Part shown: one piece after another, positions 61,180-64,000 of the stretch | Position numbering within the stretch: the first letter of the stretch is position 1 | Layout: the number at the start of each line of letters is the position of its first letter | Source of the DNA: Perilla frutescens | Lineage: Eukaryota > Streptophyta > Magnoliopsida > Lamiales > Lamiaceae | Length of the DNA: 64,000 nucleotides | Assembly (NCBI GenBank): GCA_026008535.1 | Contig: BRKX01000011.1 | Coordinates: 42,082,183 to 42,146,182 of the forward strand | Direction of reading: 5' to 3' | Made by a program: the position numbers and the translations under genes | Notes under the pieces: model-generated | Told to the model about the DNA's origin: nothing | The model's input: only the letters and a program-made list of their open reading frames with translations | Database searches by the model: none

Positions 61180-62457
61180 ATGGACTTGATGAAAGAAGGA
61201 GCCTCGACGGTGCGACCTCCGCTCCTTGATGGCAATAACTATGCCTATTGGAAACCTCGTATGACAACTTTCATTCGCTCAATTGATGAGTGTGCCTAGA
61301 AGATGGTGACTGAAGGGTGGAAGCCTCTTATCAAGAAGGATGAGAAAGGCAAAGCGATGCTGAAGCCAGAAGAAGAGTTTGACGATACTGATTATCTGAT
61401 CATGGGGATGAATGCTAAAGCCATGAACGCCATTTTCTCTGCAGTGGACATGAACGTCTTCAAACTCATCTCCACATATGACAAGGCAAAGGATGCATGG
61501 GATATCCTTCAAACTACTTTCGAAGGAACGAGCAGTGTTCGTGCATCTCGTATGCAGCTCCGCACTACCAGATTTGAAAATCTTCGAATGGATGAAGGTG
61601 AAAAGCTTGCTGATTTCAACGCCAAGATTTGTGACATAGCTAATGAAAGCTTTACACTTGGTGATGCCATCTCGGAGGATAAACTTGTGCGGAAAGTTCT
61701 ACGATCTCTTCCCAAGAGATTTGCATATAAAGTCACGGCGATAGAAGAGGCCAATGACGTGAGCAAGATGAAGTTATAGGAGCTGATGGGGTCTCTGAGG
61801 ACTTTTGAAATGGGACTAACAAATGAAGAGACAGTTCAGAAGAAAATCATAGCTTTTCAAGCCGGCTCCAATTCTGATGTTCCAAGTAATGTCTCTGACA
61901 AAAATGATCTGACTGAGTCAATTGCCCTTCTGACAAAGAATTTCTCAAAATTTGTCAAACGTTATGAGAAGTCTTCATAGAATAATTCTATCAAGAACAG
62001 ATTCTCCAAACCTCGGAGATCTAAAGATGAAGATTCCATTGAAGAAAAACAGAAGGAGGTCAAGTGTAGAGAATGTGGGGGTCTTGGGCACTATCAAGCT
62101 GAATGTGCTAACACCTTAAAGAAGAAGAATACATCTTGCAGTTCCACTCTTAGTGAAAGTGATGATCCAGATGATAGTGGGAGTGATGAAGAATGCGTGA
62201 GCAACCATATTGCTTTCATGACACATTCTAATAAAGAACCTGTGTCTAATTCTGTCTCTGACAGACATAATGACAATGTTTCGGAATGCAGTGATGATGA
62301 AGAATTCACTGAAGAGTCTGCCATAGAAGCTTACAAAAAACTTCATGAGAGCTGGATCATGGTGGTTAAAGTCAATGAAGGGCTGATGAAAGAGAATGGT
62401 GATCTCATTAAAGAAAGAGATTGTTTGTCCAGCTCACTCAGCTCGCCACGCAAATGA
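61180..62457 (+). pseudogene. Copia gag (UBN2 type with CCHC zinc knuckle), interrupted
   Basis: Capsid/nucleocapsid part of a Ty1/Copia retrotransposon. One reading frame runs from the ATG at 61180 to 62457 and is broken by three in-frame stops (about 61298, 61777 and 61978). The start shows PPLLDGNNYAYWKPRM, typical of Copia gag. The UBN2 region includes DKAKDAWDILQTTFEG and KVLRSLPKRFAYKVTAIEE. The zinc knuckle CRECGGLGHYQAEC is at 62065-62106. A coiled-coil-like start (KENGDLIKERDCLSS) is cut off at about 62435, where gypsy-type sequence begins in another frame. Protease, integrase and reverse transcriptase of Copia are absent. Confidence 0.88.
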
Positions 62458-63041
62458 ACAAGATGCAGGTGAATCAAGGCAAACTCCCATCCCAAACTGA
62501 AATGAATCCAAGAGCGCATGTTTGCGCTATCACTGTGAGAAGTGCGGAGGAGTTGGATGGTGCAGAAGCTAAGAAGGAAAAGAACCAGCAGTATGGGCAT
62601 ACTGTAGAGCCAGAAAACCCTCCCAGAGCAGAGGACGAACCAACTGACGAACTCATTCCACCTAAGGTTAGTGTTGAATCTAAAATTTTTAACCCCCTGA
62701 TTGCAGCTCCTTTTCCTTCCAGATTGGTTCAAAATCAGAAGGAGGATGATGAAAAGGAGATCCTCGAGCTATTCAAGCAGGTACTCTTTAATGGAATGCC
62801 CAACCCCACTGTAGATTCGGAGGAAGAAAAGGCAATCCGTGAGATAGTCCAGCAGGTAGGCCGTTTGCCCTTGCCGACCAACTCGAACCGGATTTTACCA
62901 TCTCATGTGAAGGCCCCTGTGTTGGGGCTGAAAGGGCAAGAAGCAAGGTTGGTCGAGTTTTTGAAGAAACATAAAGGTGCGGGGATTGACACAATTCCTT
63001 TCGACAGGGGTAGATTTGCTGCCCCTGAAATTGTCTCTTAA
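62430..63041 (+). pseudogene. Athila-like (Ty3/gypsy) gag-pro fragment
   Basis: The frame, different from the Copia gag frame, reads LTQLATQMNKM, then GKLPSQTEMNPRAHVCAITV and RSAEEL. It continues with PLIAAPFPSRLVQNQKEDDE and KEILELFKQV. This is the gag-protease junction region of Athila-type gypsy elements. It then shows unfamiliar sequence (QVGRLPLPTNSNRILPSHVK) and ends IPFDRGRFAAPEIVS with a stop at 63039-63041. The whole reverse transcriptase and integrase part is missing, so the element is internally deleted. Confidence 0.75.
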
Positions 63042-64000
63042 TCGTGTCGCCCCACGTCGAGCCTCCGACGTTAACTAAGGGCGCTTCTTGGGAGGCAACC
63101 CGATTTCTTGTTCTGTTATTTTTATTTTTTTTCTTACTTTTCTGTCTTTTTAATTCAAAAAAAAAGAAAAATAATGCAATGAGAGGAACCACAATATTCC
63201 AGGCCGCAAGGGCATACCGCATACGCGTCGCTTTGTTTCTACAGGTCCTACTGCTGCCTCGCTCCTCCCGACGCTTGAGGAGTTGATCACTGTTGCCACT
63301 GCTCGAATTGAGGACAACCTCGGCCGCCGGCTGGATGAGATTGATGGTCACCTTGACGTGATGGAGCAGGTGATCCGCCATTTGGTGGATCAGAGTTAGT
63401 TCTCTCATCTCCATCCCATTTTAGCCCTTGACTGTATGTGTTTCGTTTGCTTTTCGTTTTGTTTTTTCTGATTTTCTTGTGCATTTTCTGTTTTGAGTCG
63501 TCCCCTTCTCACAGCGAGGACACTGTGTCTTCCAAGTGTGGGGGGGAGTCTTAATGTTTTGTGATTTGTGTCAAAAGTAAAAAAAAAATGGTTCTTTTGT
63601 GAGTCAGTTTCTTTGGTTTTTGCTTGGGATGTCTGATTAAGTGTTGATGGTCTGAATTGATGAGAATGACGATGTATGAGCTGTGATGGTTTGACTGGTT
63701 GAGAGGTTGGATTTGTGATAGAAATATGCTAGGTTTTGGATGAAATCTGGGATGATGAATTGTGCTTTCAATCACTTTGTTTCTAGCCTACAGATTGTGA
63801 GAGTTTGAACCTATTGAGCATGCATAATAACTGCTCCAATTTTTGTTCTTGAAAGAGTGATGTCTGACTTGGTTTTTTGGATACTTGAATTGCTTTGTTG
63901 CCTTAGCTTTTGCCACCTCTAACTTGACTCACAAAAATTATTAAGGCATTAGGATTAACCATGCTTTTGGCCCAAAGATATCTCCTGCCCGAATATTGCC
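63042..64000 (+). mobile_element. Athila-like post-pol non-coding region
   Basis: Right after the stop comes cgtcgagcc, then gcgcttcttgggaggcaacc (63080-63099), a phrase that regularly follows pol in Athila-type elements. A short open stretch (63241-63398: LEELITVATARIEDNLGRRL) is unrecognised. At 63536-63551, aagtgtggggggga is the purine-rich tract typical of this lineage. The element continues beyond the window, so no LTR is seen. Confidence 0.65.

Noticed and set aside
62343..63414. Minus-strand frames of up to 208 residues
   Set aside because: Antisense shadows of the gypsy fragment and its non-coding tail.

Overview
The window is nuclear DNA from a flowering plant. It is AT-rich, its genes are split by many short GT-AG introns, and it carries a plant-type histone H2A.X, a plant-specific NDX homeobox gene and typical plant transposable elements. 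An asterid such as a Lamiales species is possible, but that is only an impression; the sequence fixes nothing closer than a dicot-like angiosperm.

Three host genes are well supported. A cohesin subunit gene (SCC3/STAG type, 22 coding exons, 5656-14297, +) is followed tail-to-head by a nodulin-homeobox gene (NDX, 17 coding exons, 16590-25112, +). A two-exon histone H2A.X gene lies at 33632-34239 on the minus strand. All three are chromosome or chromatin proteins: cohesin, an R-loop/chromatin-binding homeodomain protein, and the DNA-damage histone. I see no evidence that they form a functional cluster. The NDX gene is unusual: its last exon carries two tandem copies of the C-terminal domain that other NDX proteins, as I remember them, have once.

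The rest is transposon-dominated. From left to right: 1-2015, right part of a class II element with short inverted motifs; 2852-3228, 3' end of a Copia element with its LTR; 3480-5110, AT-rich DNA with a dispersed ATGCTAA-type motif; 26290-32000, two arrays of an AACGAAA motif in opposite orientations around a decayed DUF1985 gene, with a complete 935-bp hAT-type element nested inside (8-bp target duplication); 35000-36650, dispersed repeat and short-motif array; 37201-37318, a SINE with a perfect 15-bp target duplication; 38040-39660, repeat; 40612-46702, a complete 6.1-kb PIF/Harbinger element (TIRs, TAA duplication, degenerate Myb-like ORF1 and DDE transposase) that also carries an ATHILA-ORF1-like gene on the other strand; 49640-51000, repeat related in inverted orientation to 34997-35090; 51780-52015, LINE remnant; 52098-52349, MITE; 56411-56711, a second SINE with internal tandem repeats; 59590-60215, palindrome array followed by a MULE-type N-terminal ORF; 60616-64000, a Copia 5' LTR and gag fused abruptly to an Athila-like gypsy fragment.

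No tRNA or rRNA genes and no CRISPR arrays were seen. Intergenic stretches at 14300-16100, 25115-26100, 32700-33440, 46710-49600 and 52350-59570 hold no gene I can support.
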